Shown here: positions 1 to 6,069 of the stretch, in pieces | Numbering within the stretch: the first letter of the stretch is position 1 | How the letters are laid out: each line of letters starts with the position of its first letter | From: Candidatus Sumerlaeota bacterium | GTDB taxonomy: Bacteria > CG03 > SLGR01 | Direction of reading: 5' to 3' | DNA length: 11,940 nucleotides | NCBI GenBank assembly: GCA_007136585.1 | Contig: SLGR01000143.1 | Location: 1-11,940 of the forward strand | Notes under the pieces: model-generated | Seen by the model: only the letters and a program-made list of their open reading frames with translations | Told to the model about the DNA's origin: nothing | The model's database searches: none | Made by a program: the position numbers and the translations under genes

Positions 1-257
1 CCGGAACCGGGTTCTTCCGAAAGATATGTATTAAAAGGGATTACCTGGGTTATATAGAAGTTAGTCGCGGAGGCGGATCCGTTATTTCTGTAAGTGATGG
101 TATACTCTATCTCCTCACCGGGCCTTACAGATATTACAGGAGATGCGCTCTTTTCCACGGTTACCTCCGCCTCCCCGTACAGGGCGGGGGGCATAGCAAA
201 AAAAGAGACGGCGAAAAACACAGTCAGCAGTAACAGGGGTCTTACAGAAGGAATCAT
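1..257 (-). CDS. Secreted DUF11-type repeat protein, 3' end cut by window edge
   Basis: Reading the minus strand from an ATG at 257 gives 85 codons that stay open to the window edge, so only the N-terminus is seen. Residues 1 to about 29 are a signal peptide: a short n-region with one Arg (MIPSVR), a hydrophobic core (LLLLTVFFAVSFFA) and a likely cleavage near ALYG/EA. The mature part begins EVTVEKSASP and continues with RPGEEIEYTITYRNNGSA and ATNFYITQVIPFNTYL. This is the hallmark of the DUF11 / conserved-repeat (TIGR01451-like) Ig-fold domain: 'Y.ity.N.Gsa.atn..itd.iP..t'. Such domains are usually tandem in large secreted proteins, so a longer protein beyond the edge is expected. Upstream lies an AAAAGG stretch only about one base from the ATG, closer than usual, but no alternative start with better spacing is visible. 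It is separated from the PorV gene by 297 bases, so it may be its own transcription unit. The function is unknown beyond surface or extracellular location. Confidence 0.85.
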   Translation of the reverse strand, partial: MIPSVRPLLLLTVFFAVSFFAMPPALYGEAEVTVEKSASPVISVRPGEEIEYTITYRNNGSASATNFYITQVIPFNTYLSEEPGS

Positions 258-554
258 ACCTTTTAATGATACCCGGGCAGAATCAGGGAGTTTTCCGCCT
301 GGAAAGAAGTTCAGAGTTAAAATTTGCGATATGTATCTGCGAACTCTTAGAAAAGCTCTTTGTATTAATAATATAAAAGAGTTACAAAAAGCCGGAATTT
401 TTTTCTTATTATTTTTCAAGATGGTCCTTTAGCGTACTTAAAGTCCTTATATTATTACTATTATAAGATAAAAAACGTGCGAAATATTAACCCCTGGAAT
501 GTGAAATCTGAGTGAAATATGTGTGTAATAAACGTAAAAAACGCGGGTCAGTAA
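258..554. other. AT-rich intergenic region, likely promoter region for the DUF11 gene
   Basis: This 297-base stretch separates the stop of the PorV-family gene (555) from the start of the DUF11 gene (257). It is clearly AT-richer than the flanking genes, especially around 440-480 and 355-420. On the minus strand there is a perfect TATAAT at 465-460, but no convincing -35 box 16 to 18 bases upstream, so promoter use is only possible. A run of six T's on the minus strand follows the PorV stop by about a dozen bases, but I see no GC-rich stem in front of it, so I do not call a terminator. Open frames on the plus strand here lack a ribosome site or recognisable protein features, and I treat them as chance. 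Confidence 0.5.
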
Positions 555-1472
555 TCAGTCAATAAGAAACCTCACCGATACCCTGTGAGTAAGCCCGAGA
601 TCCTCATAGGGAACCAGCGCGTAATCAAATACTATATCCCCAATCTGCACTCCGAGCCCGGTGGTAAAGTGACTGAGAGTATCAAGACCTTCTGCGTATG
701 ATTTAACCCCCATTCTCAGGGATAGACGGGTTCTCCCGATAGCGAGTTCTGCGTTACACCCCGCGTTTATCCTGAAAGGGATATCCTCCGAATAACTTGC
801 TTCGGCGGTGGCAAGTATATGCGCCCCGGAGACAAAGAACGGGTAGGATACCCCGGCTCTTACTGTCATGGGAAGGGATTCTCCCCTCTCCCTGAACTTC
901 ATCTTTGTCCCGATATTCTGAACCGAAACCCCGGCGTTCAGCATCCCGAAATACCTCATCGCTCCGATATCAAGCGCCACCGCGTTTGCCCTGTAGCCGT
1001 CTATATCGGAGGTAATATACTTAAGGGCAGCCCCGGCGGAGACCCCTCCTATAAACCTTGAATACCCGGCCGTTACGGCAATATCCGAGGGCCTGTAGGA
1101 TTCCCCCACCGGGTCCCCGTACCTTGAGAACTTATCTATATCATCCATATAAAGCCCGCTTATGCCCAGGGCCATATACCCTTCAAGAAGGGGTATACCC
1201 AGAGTGGCGTTTGAGTAGTTTATACTCTCAACCCATACGGCGTGGGAGAAGGAGAGCTCGTTACCGTAAAGAGAGCAGAGCCCCGCGGGGTTTGAGTACA
1301 GGGAGAGTATATCTCCTGAGACGCCGACGTAGGCGTCACCCATGGCAGCCGGTTTTGCCCCTACCCCTATGCGGAGGAAGGAGGCCGCAGAACTGCCCGG
1401 ACCGGCATAAACCACCCGGGTCCCGGAAGAGAGTAAAAACAGTATTAATAATAATATTTTAATCGTCTTCAT
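555..1472 (-). CDS. PorV/PorQ-family outer-membrane protein
   Basis: This 305-residue protein starts at an ATG six bases after the stop of the 904-residue gene and ends with TGA. Residues 1-23 are a signal peptide (MKTIKILLLILFLLSS, cleavage after VYA). The mature start GPGSSAASFLRIGVGAK followed by PAAMGDAYVGVSGD and LYSNPAGL (residues about 24-65) is the diagnostic block of the PorV/PorQ (UPF0164-like) family. The rest alternates short beta strands, turns and aromatics as in a FadL/OmpA-like barrel, ending LGLTHRVSVRFLID, a typical outer-membrane C-terminal strand. About 300 residues is normal for the family. In Bacteroidota, PorV (LptO) binds C-terminal-domain cargo of the type IX secretion system in the outer membrane, and PorQ belongs to the attachment complex. 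Its tight linkage behind a gene whose product carries a sorting-like C-terminal domain fits a cargo-partner role. The ribosome site is weak (AGAT), so translation is probably coupled to the gene ahead. I cannot separate PorV from PorQ-like members, so no symbol is given. Confidence 0.9.
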   Translation of the reverse strand: MKTIKILLLILFLLSSGTRVVYAGPGSSAASFLRIGVGAKPAAMGDAYVGVSGDILSLYSNPAGLCSLYGNELSFSHAVWVESINYSNATLGIPLLEGYMALGISGLYMDDIDKFSRYGDPVGESYRPSDIAVTAGYSRFIGGVSAGAALKYITSDIDGYRANAVALDIGAMRYFGMLNAGVSVQNIGTKMKFRERGESLPMTVRAGVSYPFFVSGAHILATAEASYSEDIPFRINAGCNAELAIGRTRLSLRMGVKSYAEGLDTLSHFTTGLGVQIGDIVFDYALVPYEDLGLTHRVSVRFLID

Positions 1473-1478
1473 AATAAT

Positions 1479-4193
1479 CTATCTTATAACCGAGAACCTC
1501 ACAGTTTTAGACTCCCCGTTATGGTTTACTATAAGTATGTAAACCCCGGAGGCCACTTCCTCGGCCTTAGCCCAGGATGCCCAGTTTCCGCCCCTGTGGG
1601 TGAACCTGTCAACAAGCTCGCCGGCCACATTGAATATCCTTATATCAGCCCTGGAGGGCAGGTTCCCTATTATGATCCCTCCTGAGGCACCGTGGGCCGA
1701 TCCGTAAAAATCATCGCCGGGTTTAAACGGGTTGGGATACACATAGACATCCTCCAGCGTATCGTAGGGATATACGGCCAGCCCGTACACGGAAAGCCCC
1801 GATACCCTGGTCTGAATCCATCTCTCTTCCATATTCAGCTCGAAATCTTCCGCCTTCTCCCATTCCCCGGAACTCTCGTTCAGTCTCACTATCCTGAGGT
1901 TTCTCTCGTCCGGCCTTGTAAGCGAGTCGGGATAATTGAATCTGACGGTTATACCACCGGGATACTCCGTAGCCCCGGTAACCCTGTTCTCAAACTCGTC
2001 AAGAACCGCATAATCCCTCAGCTCAACCACACCCCTTCTCCCCCCGGGCTCCAGGGCCCTGTCCGCTTCTTCAACCAGGGCTTCCTGCTCCGGGGTAAGC
2101 TTCCTTATCTCAAGCCTTGTAAGGAAATTATAGGCGTCTTCTGAGACGGTTATCCTGGATATAACCCTCCCTGTAACCTCATCCAGGAACTCCCTGTAAT
2201 ACTCGCGGTCTATGTATAGTTTCTCTCCTGATGTCACCACCTTTATAATCTCGTCCGACCAGGCTGTATTACCCGCCCTGTCCCTTGCGGCGCAGCGGAA
2301 GTAATAAGTGGTTCCGGGTTCAAGTCCGCCCCAGGTCAGAGTCGGCGAAGAGACCCACCCTTTATAACTCCAGGCGCTTCCCGTATCCCCAGTAAGGCTC
2401 TTGGCGTAGAGGTACGGCGAATCGTCAAGCCCGCTCAGAGTGTCCGATGCGGTTACAGCAAGATCCACGTTAACGCTCCTTATTTCCACCGCAGAAACGG
2501 TAATATCTTCCGGAGGCGTAGTATCGGCTATTATCTTCCACGGTCCGTTTAAGGCCCAGTCAGAGTACCGACCTTCCGTAAACCTTGCCCTTACGCTCCA
2601 GTAATAGACCCCTTCCCCGGGAACTTCTACAACAGCCCCCGTGGAGAGCCCCGCGTCAACGCTCTTTACAGCATCCTGAAGTCCGGCATCAGCAAAGACC
2701 CCTATCTCATACCATTCTGCAAGACCCTCGGGGTACTCCCAGCCCAGCTCCACATCCAGGGAGGACTCGGCGTAACCGTCTCCGGGAGAGATAAGAACCG
2801 GAGCGGGTGTTACGGCTGTCTTTGTGCTTACAGCGGGGGTGGCGGGTGTCCTCACCCCCCGCTCATCTTCGGCCACTACGGAATAGAAGTACTCAGCATC
2901 CCAGTAAGGCACTGTGGTATCGCTCCAGCTCAGCGCGGAAGTGCTCTTTACAAGGCTTACCCCCGGCTCTTCCACCGAGCTGAAAGAATGCGTGGCCCTG
3001 TATATGCGGTATGTATGAAGAATACCCAGGTCCGAACCGGCCGCCGGCCAGTAAAGGTCTATCCTCAGATCGTTCTCTGAACTGACCGCCAGGACGTTCC
3101 TAACATCATCCCCGACATCGTTAAGCTTCAGGTCGTCAATATAGACCCTTCCGGCCTCTTCAGTTACTCCGGGAGCAAAGTAGAGGCGCACCTCCTCTAT
3201 CCGGGTTATATCAATATTCCCCGTATCCGTACCCTCCCAGGACCAGTCAAGCCTCTGCCACTGGTCCAGGGTTCCGGCTGTCTGCTGACCTATGGGGTCC
3301 GAGAGGTTCCCATCCGCGTCCAGGAGCCTCACCATTATGGTGAGCGGCCTGTCAAGGGGATATCCCTGGAGGGATACCGACTTCGAGCCGCTTACCGAGA
3401 AATCGCTAATATTATTTGAGCCTGTGTAGAGCGATCCCGCAGCAAGGTAGGCGTACTCCACACCTGATTTATTATACTCCACCTGCAGGGAGTACTCTCC
3501 GTTAAAACTCTCACTTGAGGAAACAGAATACTTTCTGAAAACCCTATCCCCCGAACTTCTCCACCCGGCATCCGGGGCGTATTTCTCATCCTTACGGCTT
3601 CCGTCGTTCTCAAAAGAATCTATTACCGCCCAGGCCGGCGGGTAAGGCATATCCAGCGTTCTTACCCCGGAAGCGTTCAGATCTTCGGACCATTCCCCCC
3701 GGACGTGAGCCTTTATACCCACGTAATAGGTACTCCCCGGCTCAAGGCCGGTTATTTCCTTTTCCTCCGGGTCGCCGGGCTCTTCTGCCTCGGATATATC
3801 AACGCTCTTTACTATCTGGGCCGTATCCCACCAGTGGTTATTATCCGAAAACATAGGATCGGAAGGATCTTCAAGGCTCACAAGGACCCTGTAGACAAAA
3901 TCGCTCTGAAGCCTGTTGCCGTAGAAATCCGCCACGGCTGTCCAGGTAATCTGTATTACGCCATAGGTATCCCCGGGCCTGGCATGGAGATCCATCACAG
4001 ACTCGGGCGGGCGGAGTACGGGTTTCATACGTATCCCCAGGGAAGCCGAACCCCGTACCTCAGCCTCAGACACAGCGACAGATAACAGCACCATTAGACC
4101 CCCTGCTATTACGGTCCTGACCGCAGCGCCTATGCGACGATATTTAACTGTATTTACTACAGTCTTTACGATACACTCCTTTATATACAGCAC
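1479..4193 (-). CDS. Large secreted FN3/jelly-roll protein with type IX-like (FlgD-Ig) C-terminal domain
   Basis: 904 residues. A basic n-region (VKYRR) and core VIAGGLMVLLSVAVSEA give a signal peptide ending near residue 44. Then come a fibronectin-III domain (about 62-182), a beta-sandwich jelly roll (188-360, closing VYIDDLKLNDVG), FN3 domains at about 366-458, 462-555 and 558-655 (the last with LEPGTTYYFRCAARDRAGN), and a linker plus a beta domain (about 660-810). The C-terminal domain (about 812-904) contains VYVYPNPFKPG, IRIFNVAGELV and ASGVYILIV ... KTVRFSVIR. That pattern is the FlgD-Ig / type IX sorting type-A fold, which in Bacteroidota routes proteins through the type IX translocon and is handled by PorV; a PorV-family gene follows 6 bases downstream. 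Residues 188-458 are paralogous to a module in the giant protein upstream. The GTG at 4193 is the only in-frame standard start before the hydrophobic core; AAGG lies about 8 bases before it, yet a better AAAGGAG lies just inside the gene. The probable role is cell-surface or secreted glycan or protein binding; no catalytic motif is seen. Confidence 0.88.
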   Translation of the reverse strand: MLYIKECIVKTVVNTVKYRRIGAAVRTVIAGGLMVLLSVAVSEAEVRGSASLGIRMKPVLRPPESVMDLHARPGDTYGVIQITWTAVADFYGNRLQSDFVYRVLVSLEDPSDPMFSDNNHWWDTAQIVKSVDISEAEEPGDPEEKEITGLEPGSTYYVGIKAHVRGEWSEDLNASGVRTLDMPYPPAWAVIDSFENDGSRKDEKYAPDAGWRSSGDRVFRKYSVSSSESFNGEYSLQVEYNKSGVEYAYLAAGSLYTGSNNISDFSVSGSKSVSLQGYPLDRPLTIMVRLLDADGNLSDPIGQQTAGTLDQWQRLDWSWEGTDTGNIDITRIEEVRLYFAPGVTEEAGRVYIDDLKLNDVGDDVRNVLAVSSENDLRIDLYWPAAGSDLGILHTYRIYRATHSFSSVEEPGVSLVKSTSALSWSDTTVPYWDAEYFYSVVAEDERGVRTPATPAVSTKTAVTPAPVLISPGDGYAESSLDVELGWEYPEGLAEWYEIGVFADAGLQDAVKSVDAGLSTGAVVEVPGEGVYYWSVRARFTEGRYSDWALNGPWKIIADTTPPEDITVSAVEIRSVNVDLAVTASDTLSGLDDSPYLYAKSLTGDTGSAWSYKGWVSSPTLTWGGLEPGTTYYFRCAARDRAGNTAWSDEIIKVVTSGEKLYIDREYYREFLDEVTGRVISRITVSEDAYNFLTRLEIRKLTPEQEALVEEADRALEPGGRRGVVELRDYAVLDEFENRVTGATEYPGGITVRFNYPDSLTRPDERNLRIVRLNESSGEWEKAEDFELNMEERWIQTRVSGLSVYGLAVYPYDTLEDVYVYPNPFKPGDDFYGSAHGASGGIIIGNLPSRADIRIFNVAGELVDRFTHRGGNWASWAKAEEVASGVYILIVNHNGESKTVRFSVIR
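2820..3632 (-). repeat. Paralogous jelly-roll + FN3 module, copy in the 904-residue protein
   Basis: Residues 188-458 (WAVIDSFEND through the FN3 ending TPATPAVST) match residues 514-778 (counted from 11827) of the giant protein at 9494-10288 along their whole length. Shared blocks include YAPDA.W, ESFNG.YSL.VEY, SDFSVS, ITRI....LFFAPG or LYFAPG, YIDDLKLNDVG or YLDDLKLNDVG followed by DVRNVLA, IDLYWPAAGS, and AEYFYSVVAED or TEYFYSIIAED. By eye about half the residues are identical, with few gaps. The jelly roll resembles CBM-like galactose-binding folds and the second half is an FN3 domain; the pair has moved as a unit. Confidence 0.9.
3602..3627 (-). repeat. 26-base exact repeat, copy 1
   Basis: These 26 bases are identical to 10258-10283 on the same strand. 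They encode VIDSFEND plus flanking bases at the start of the paralogous jelly-roll module, with the same codon used at each position, while the modules around them have drifted at both synonymous and replacement sites. Confidence 0.9.
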
Positions 4194-4455
4194 CCGCAGG
4201 GCCTTATAGAGACCCCTTGATCCGGATGCGCAATCTAACTAATCAGCTAACAGAATCCAGTCTTACTATCCGTTACGCTACCTCCCTTTCATCGGTATTT
4301 GGATACACCTCGACAGACCCGTCCCTTTTAAAGGACAGCACATATACCGCGCCTTGCTTTTAGGCATTACAATAGATATGCCCGAACCTCACCCGGCAGC
4401 CCCGGGCTTAAGGTTCAAACGGACCCTTTTACCTAAGTATCCGTGTTACTTATTC
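4194..4455. other. Intergenic spacer with strong hairpin; leader of the 904-residue gene
   Basis: 262 bases between the 192-residue gene and the 904-residue gene. It holds a strong hairpin (4384-4416), an imperfect palindrome GTCCCTTTTAAAGGAC around 4321-4336, and on the minus strand AAAGGGAGGT at 4290-4281 without a usable start codon behind it. A 29-codon minus frame beginning at the ATG at about 4362 (MPKSKARYMCCPLKGTG...) has no ribosome site and I do not call it. I do not recognise a known riboswitch. The region could be a structured 5' leader of the 904-residue gene or the 3' end of the upstream transcript. Confidence 0.5.
4384..4416. other. Strong RNA hairpin downstream of the 192-residue gene
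   Basis: A two-part stem: GAACCT (4384-4389) pairs with AGGTTC (4411-4416) and CCCGG (4392-4396) pairs with CCGGG (4402-4406), leaving a five-base loop and a small internal loop (CA against CTTA). In minus-strand RNA it begins about 40 bases after the stop of the 192-residue gene. It is not followed by a T-run on either strand, so it is not a canonical intrinsic terminator; it could be a 3'-end protecting stem-loop, an atypical terminator or part of a leader structure. Confidence 0.6.
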
Positions 4456-5034
4456 TTAGAATGCATGCTCCACGGCGAAGGCCTCAACCGTCACGCTGAA
4501 ATCCTGCTCTTCAGTAACGGTTGTCTGCGTAGGCGTCTCCAGTTGGAACCATATACGGCGCTCGCCGTCTGCACCCACGTTCAGACCATTGTATTCATTG
4601 TGCTCTGTATCAAAAGACTTATCCAGGGCCCTAGTCACTTCTGCTATTATGACCGAGTCATCTTCACCCCAGCTTGCACCCTCGATACCACTCTCGGGAG
4701 TCGTAGTGGAACTGAGCATAACCCGCAGCCTTATCGTATCTTCATCGGGGGTTTCTCCCAGCTCCCAACCCTCAGCTGGATTTTGACCGGCAATACCCCA
4801 GTCTGCCGAAACAGAACCGGTATTGGTCACCGTAATTGTCGTATCTGTTGAGAGATAGGTCTCAGCCAGTTCAACTTCACCGAAGTTGAAGTCATCCGTG
4901 GATAACGATATAGCGTAATCCGTCGGAGGCGACATCCTTATAGTTATACTATCCTGATTATCGGCCAGAGCCGCTCCGGCTCCAAGTAACCCGATTGCCA
5001 GCGCAAGCGCCAGCGCTTTCTTTACGTGTTTCAT
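4456..5034 (-). CDS. Small secreted protein, stand-alone version of the giant protein's C-terminal domain
   Basis: 192 residues from an ATG at 5034 to TAA. Residues 1-24 are a textbook signal peptide (MKHVKKALALALAIGLLGAG, cleavage ALA/DN). The mature domain starts ITIRMSPPTDYAISLS, then FNFGEVELAETYL, TTITVTNTGSVSADWGIAG, and ends ERRIWFQLETPTQTTVTEEQ followed by DFSVTVEAFAVEH. The C-terminal ~150 residues of the giant protein (6059-6505) show the same order: HYFGQLDLGQSTM, ITVKNTGNVPVTYSIKG, ELKLWLNFRMPVQTTTPEEQ, EMSVTIGAKEH. It is therefore a single Ig-like beta domain secreted alone. No cysteine, transmembrane helix after the signal, or catalytic motif is seen. AAGGAG lies 10 bases upstream of the ATG in a purine-rich leader. 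It sits 150 bases behind the two-Ig gene, likely in the same operon. I do not recognise a named family; a shared anchoring, polymerising or structural subunit is inferred. Confidence 0.85.
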   Translation of the reverse strand: MKHVKKALALALAIGLLGAGAALADNQDSITIRMSPPTDYAISLSTDDFNFGEVELAETYLSTDTTITVTNTGSVSADWGIAGQNPAEGWELGETPDEDTIRLRVMLSSTTTPESGIEGASWGEDDSVIIAEVTRALDKSFDTEHNEYNGLNVGADGERRIWFQLETPTQTTVTEEQDFSVTVEAFAVEHAF

Positions 5035-5044
5035 TCTTTCTTTT

Positions 5045-5050
5045 CTCCTT
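5045..5050 (-). promoter_or_regulatory. Ribosome binding site of the 192-residue gene
   Basis: AAGGAG on the minus strand, ten bases before the ATG at 5034, embedded in a purine-only stretch (GGAGAAAAGAAAGA). It supports the chosen start, although the spacing is at the long end. Confidence 0.7.
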
Positions 5051-5073
5051 ACTTTCTTTTTCTTCTACATCTC

Positions 5074-5101
5074 ATCCCTCATCCTTCGTCCATCGTCCCT
5101 C
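5074..5101. repeat. Degenerate heptanucleotide tandem repeat
   Basis: Four consecutive 7-base units on the plus strand, ATCCCTC, ATCCTTC, GTCCATC and GTCCCTC, fit RTCCNTC (GANGGAY on the transcribed minus strand). Weak partial units continue at each end. It lies in the leader of the 192-residue gene, between the orphan Shine-Dalgarno and the gene's own ribosome site. Confidence 0.8.
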
Positions 5102-5117
5102 ATTTTTCCGCTATGGC

Positions 5118-5130
5118 ATCACCTCCTTTC
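5118..5130 (-). promoter_or_regulatory. Orphan near-perfect Shine-Dalgarno sequence
   Basis: GAAAGGAGGTGAT on the minus strand is complementary along its length to the common bacterial 16S rRNA 3' tail (ATCACCTCCTTTC). No gene starts correctly behind it: the triplet at ideal spacing is ATA followed by GCG GAA AAA TGA, and the overlapping ATG reads only ATG CCA TAG. It could be a ribosome loading or leader site, or a relic of a lost start. Confidence 0.65.
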
Positions 5131-5184
5131 ACTGTTAACTTATCCCTGAGACTCCTTATCAGAAACCCTCATACCGATTCTTTC

Positions 5185-6069
5185 CTACCTTACGGTTACG
5201 TTTACCCTGGAGTAGAGCCTGGCGAACTCCATCCCTTCGGGATAAACCGCTATAACAAACATCATCCTTTTTCCGCTGTGCTCCTCGGGTATCTCGGCAT
5301 AGAGGGGCACATCCCTGACCTGGTAGCTCTTTACGCTTATACTCTCAGGCTCGGCCCAGATATACTCCGTTGACGGGGTGAAACTGTAACCCTCCCTTAC
5401 GGGAAACCCCGGGTCGTTCGGGACGCTTTTTACCACAAGGTCAACGTCCTGGCGCCCCCTGTTTATTATCAGAAGGCTCCTTTCAAGCTCCTCAAGCAGG
5501 TTAACTTTCCTTCCCGCGGGTATATCTATAAAAAGAGTCTCCGGGTTGATATCATAGTTCAGCTCCGAGAGTATCCTCTCGGCCTCGGCCCTCTGGACCT
5601 CCTCAGGGCCCGGGGACCCCACCGAAAAGAAAAAATTATTTATTACCGCCGCCCCGAAAAACCCTCCCGTGACATTCTCCACTCTTATGAGGGCGTGGTA
5701 ATGCCTGCCTATATACTCTTCGTTATCCGGAACGTTTAAAATAAGGCTGGCCGGCATACTCTCTCCGCCGCCAAGCTCAAACTCAGAGGGCCTTACAGTA
5801 AGCCAGTTGGGGTCGGCAATGGGTTCGTACCCCTCCCGGGGGTTCCGCGGAGGAAGAACGCTTACCCTGACATTGCCTTTCTTTGACCCCCTGTTCATCA
5901 CAAGAAACGGCAGGTCCCTCATATCTGTCAGGTTATAGACCCGACCCGCCTCCACGTGTTCAAGGACTATCGTGCCGTACCTGGTCCCTATGCTTACCCC
6001 TGCTGCGGCATCACCTGCCGCAAGCGGAAGCAAGAGAGAAAAAATAATAAGAGTTAACCTACTCTTCAT
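5185..6069 (-). CDS. Secreted protein of two Ig-like repeats (294 aa)
   Basis: Starts at an ATG at 6069, inside the end of the giant gene (11-base overlap ATGAAGAGTAG), with AAAGG three bases upstream; this indicates translational coupling. Residues 1-23 form a signal peptide (LTLIIFSLLLPLAAG, cleavage near AAAG). Two homologous beta-rich halves follow. Repeat A (about 30-152) has AGRVYNLTDM, LPFLVMNRGSKKGNVRVSVLPP, EGYEPIADPNWL, a PSEFEL strand and LILNVPDNEEYIGRHYHALIRV. Repeat B (about 178-294) has AGRKVNLLEEL, SLLIINRGRQDVDLVVKSVP, EGYSFTPSTEYIW, and PLYAEIPEEHSGKRMMFVIAV. A short charged linker (EEVQRAEAERILSELN) joins them. The pattern 'N.G......v.v.P ... W ... P...l..g ... iP....G' resembles Ig-fold chaperone-like or DUF916-like domains of WxL-associated proteins, but only by eye. 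Its position between two proteins sharing one C-terminal domain suggests it works with that domain, perhaps as a periplasmic or surface partner. No lipobox cysteine is seen. Confidence 0.85.
   Translation of the reverse strand: MKSRLTLIIFSLLLPLAAGDAAAGVSIGTRYGTIVLEHVEAGRVYNLTDMRDLPFLVMNRGSKKGNVRVSVLPPRNPREGYEPIADPNWLTVRPSEFELGGGESMPASLILNVPDNEEYIGRHYHALIRVENVTGGFFGAAVINNFFFSVGSPGPEEVQRAEAERILSELNYDINPETLFIDIPAGRKVNLLEELERSLLIINRGRQDVDLVVKSVPNDPGFPVREGYSFTPSTEYIWAEPESISVKSYQVRDVPLYAEIPEEHSGKRMMFVIAVYPEGMEFARLYSRVNVTVR

Noticed and set aside
380-420. AAAAGCCGGAATTTTTTT as an intrinsic terminator
   Set aside because: Only a CCGG core pairs with itself and flanking positions mismatch; the stem is too short.
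94-432. 112-codon plus-strand frame over the DUF11 gene start and spacer
   Set aside because: It overlaps a minus-strand signal peptide and DUF11 domain, has no ribosome site, and its product shows no protein-like pattern; it is the complement shadow of the real gene.
460-465. TATAAT as the promoter of the DUF11 gene
   Set aside because: Perfect -10 but no acceptable -35 at 16-18 bases, in an AT-rich region where such hexamers arise by chance; mentioned only within the spacer entry.
3392-3613. Minus-strand open frame inside the 904-residue gene
   Set aside because: Out-of-frame shadow of a segment whose main frame matches a paralogous module residue by residue.
4275-4364. 29-codon minus-strand mini-ORF (MPKSKARYMCCPLKGTG...)
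   Set aside because: No Shine-Dalgarno before the ATG, too short for coding statistics and no recognisable homology; kept only as a note.
4200-4380. Riboswitch (c-di-GMP-I or similar) suggested by purine motifs and small hairpins
   Set aside because: The conserved core motifs of the classes I know could not be matched; only generic stems are visible. An Rfam scan would settle it.
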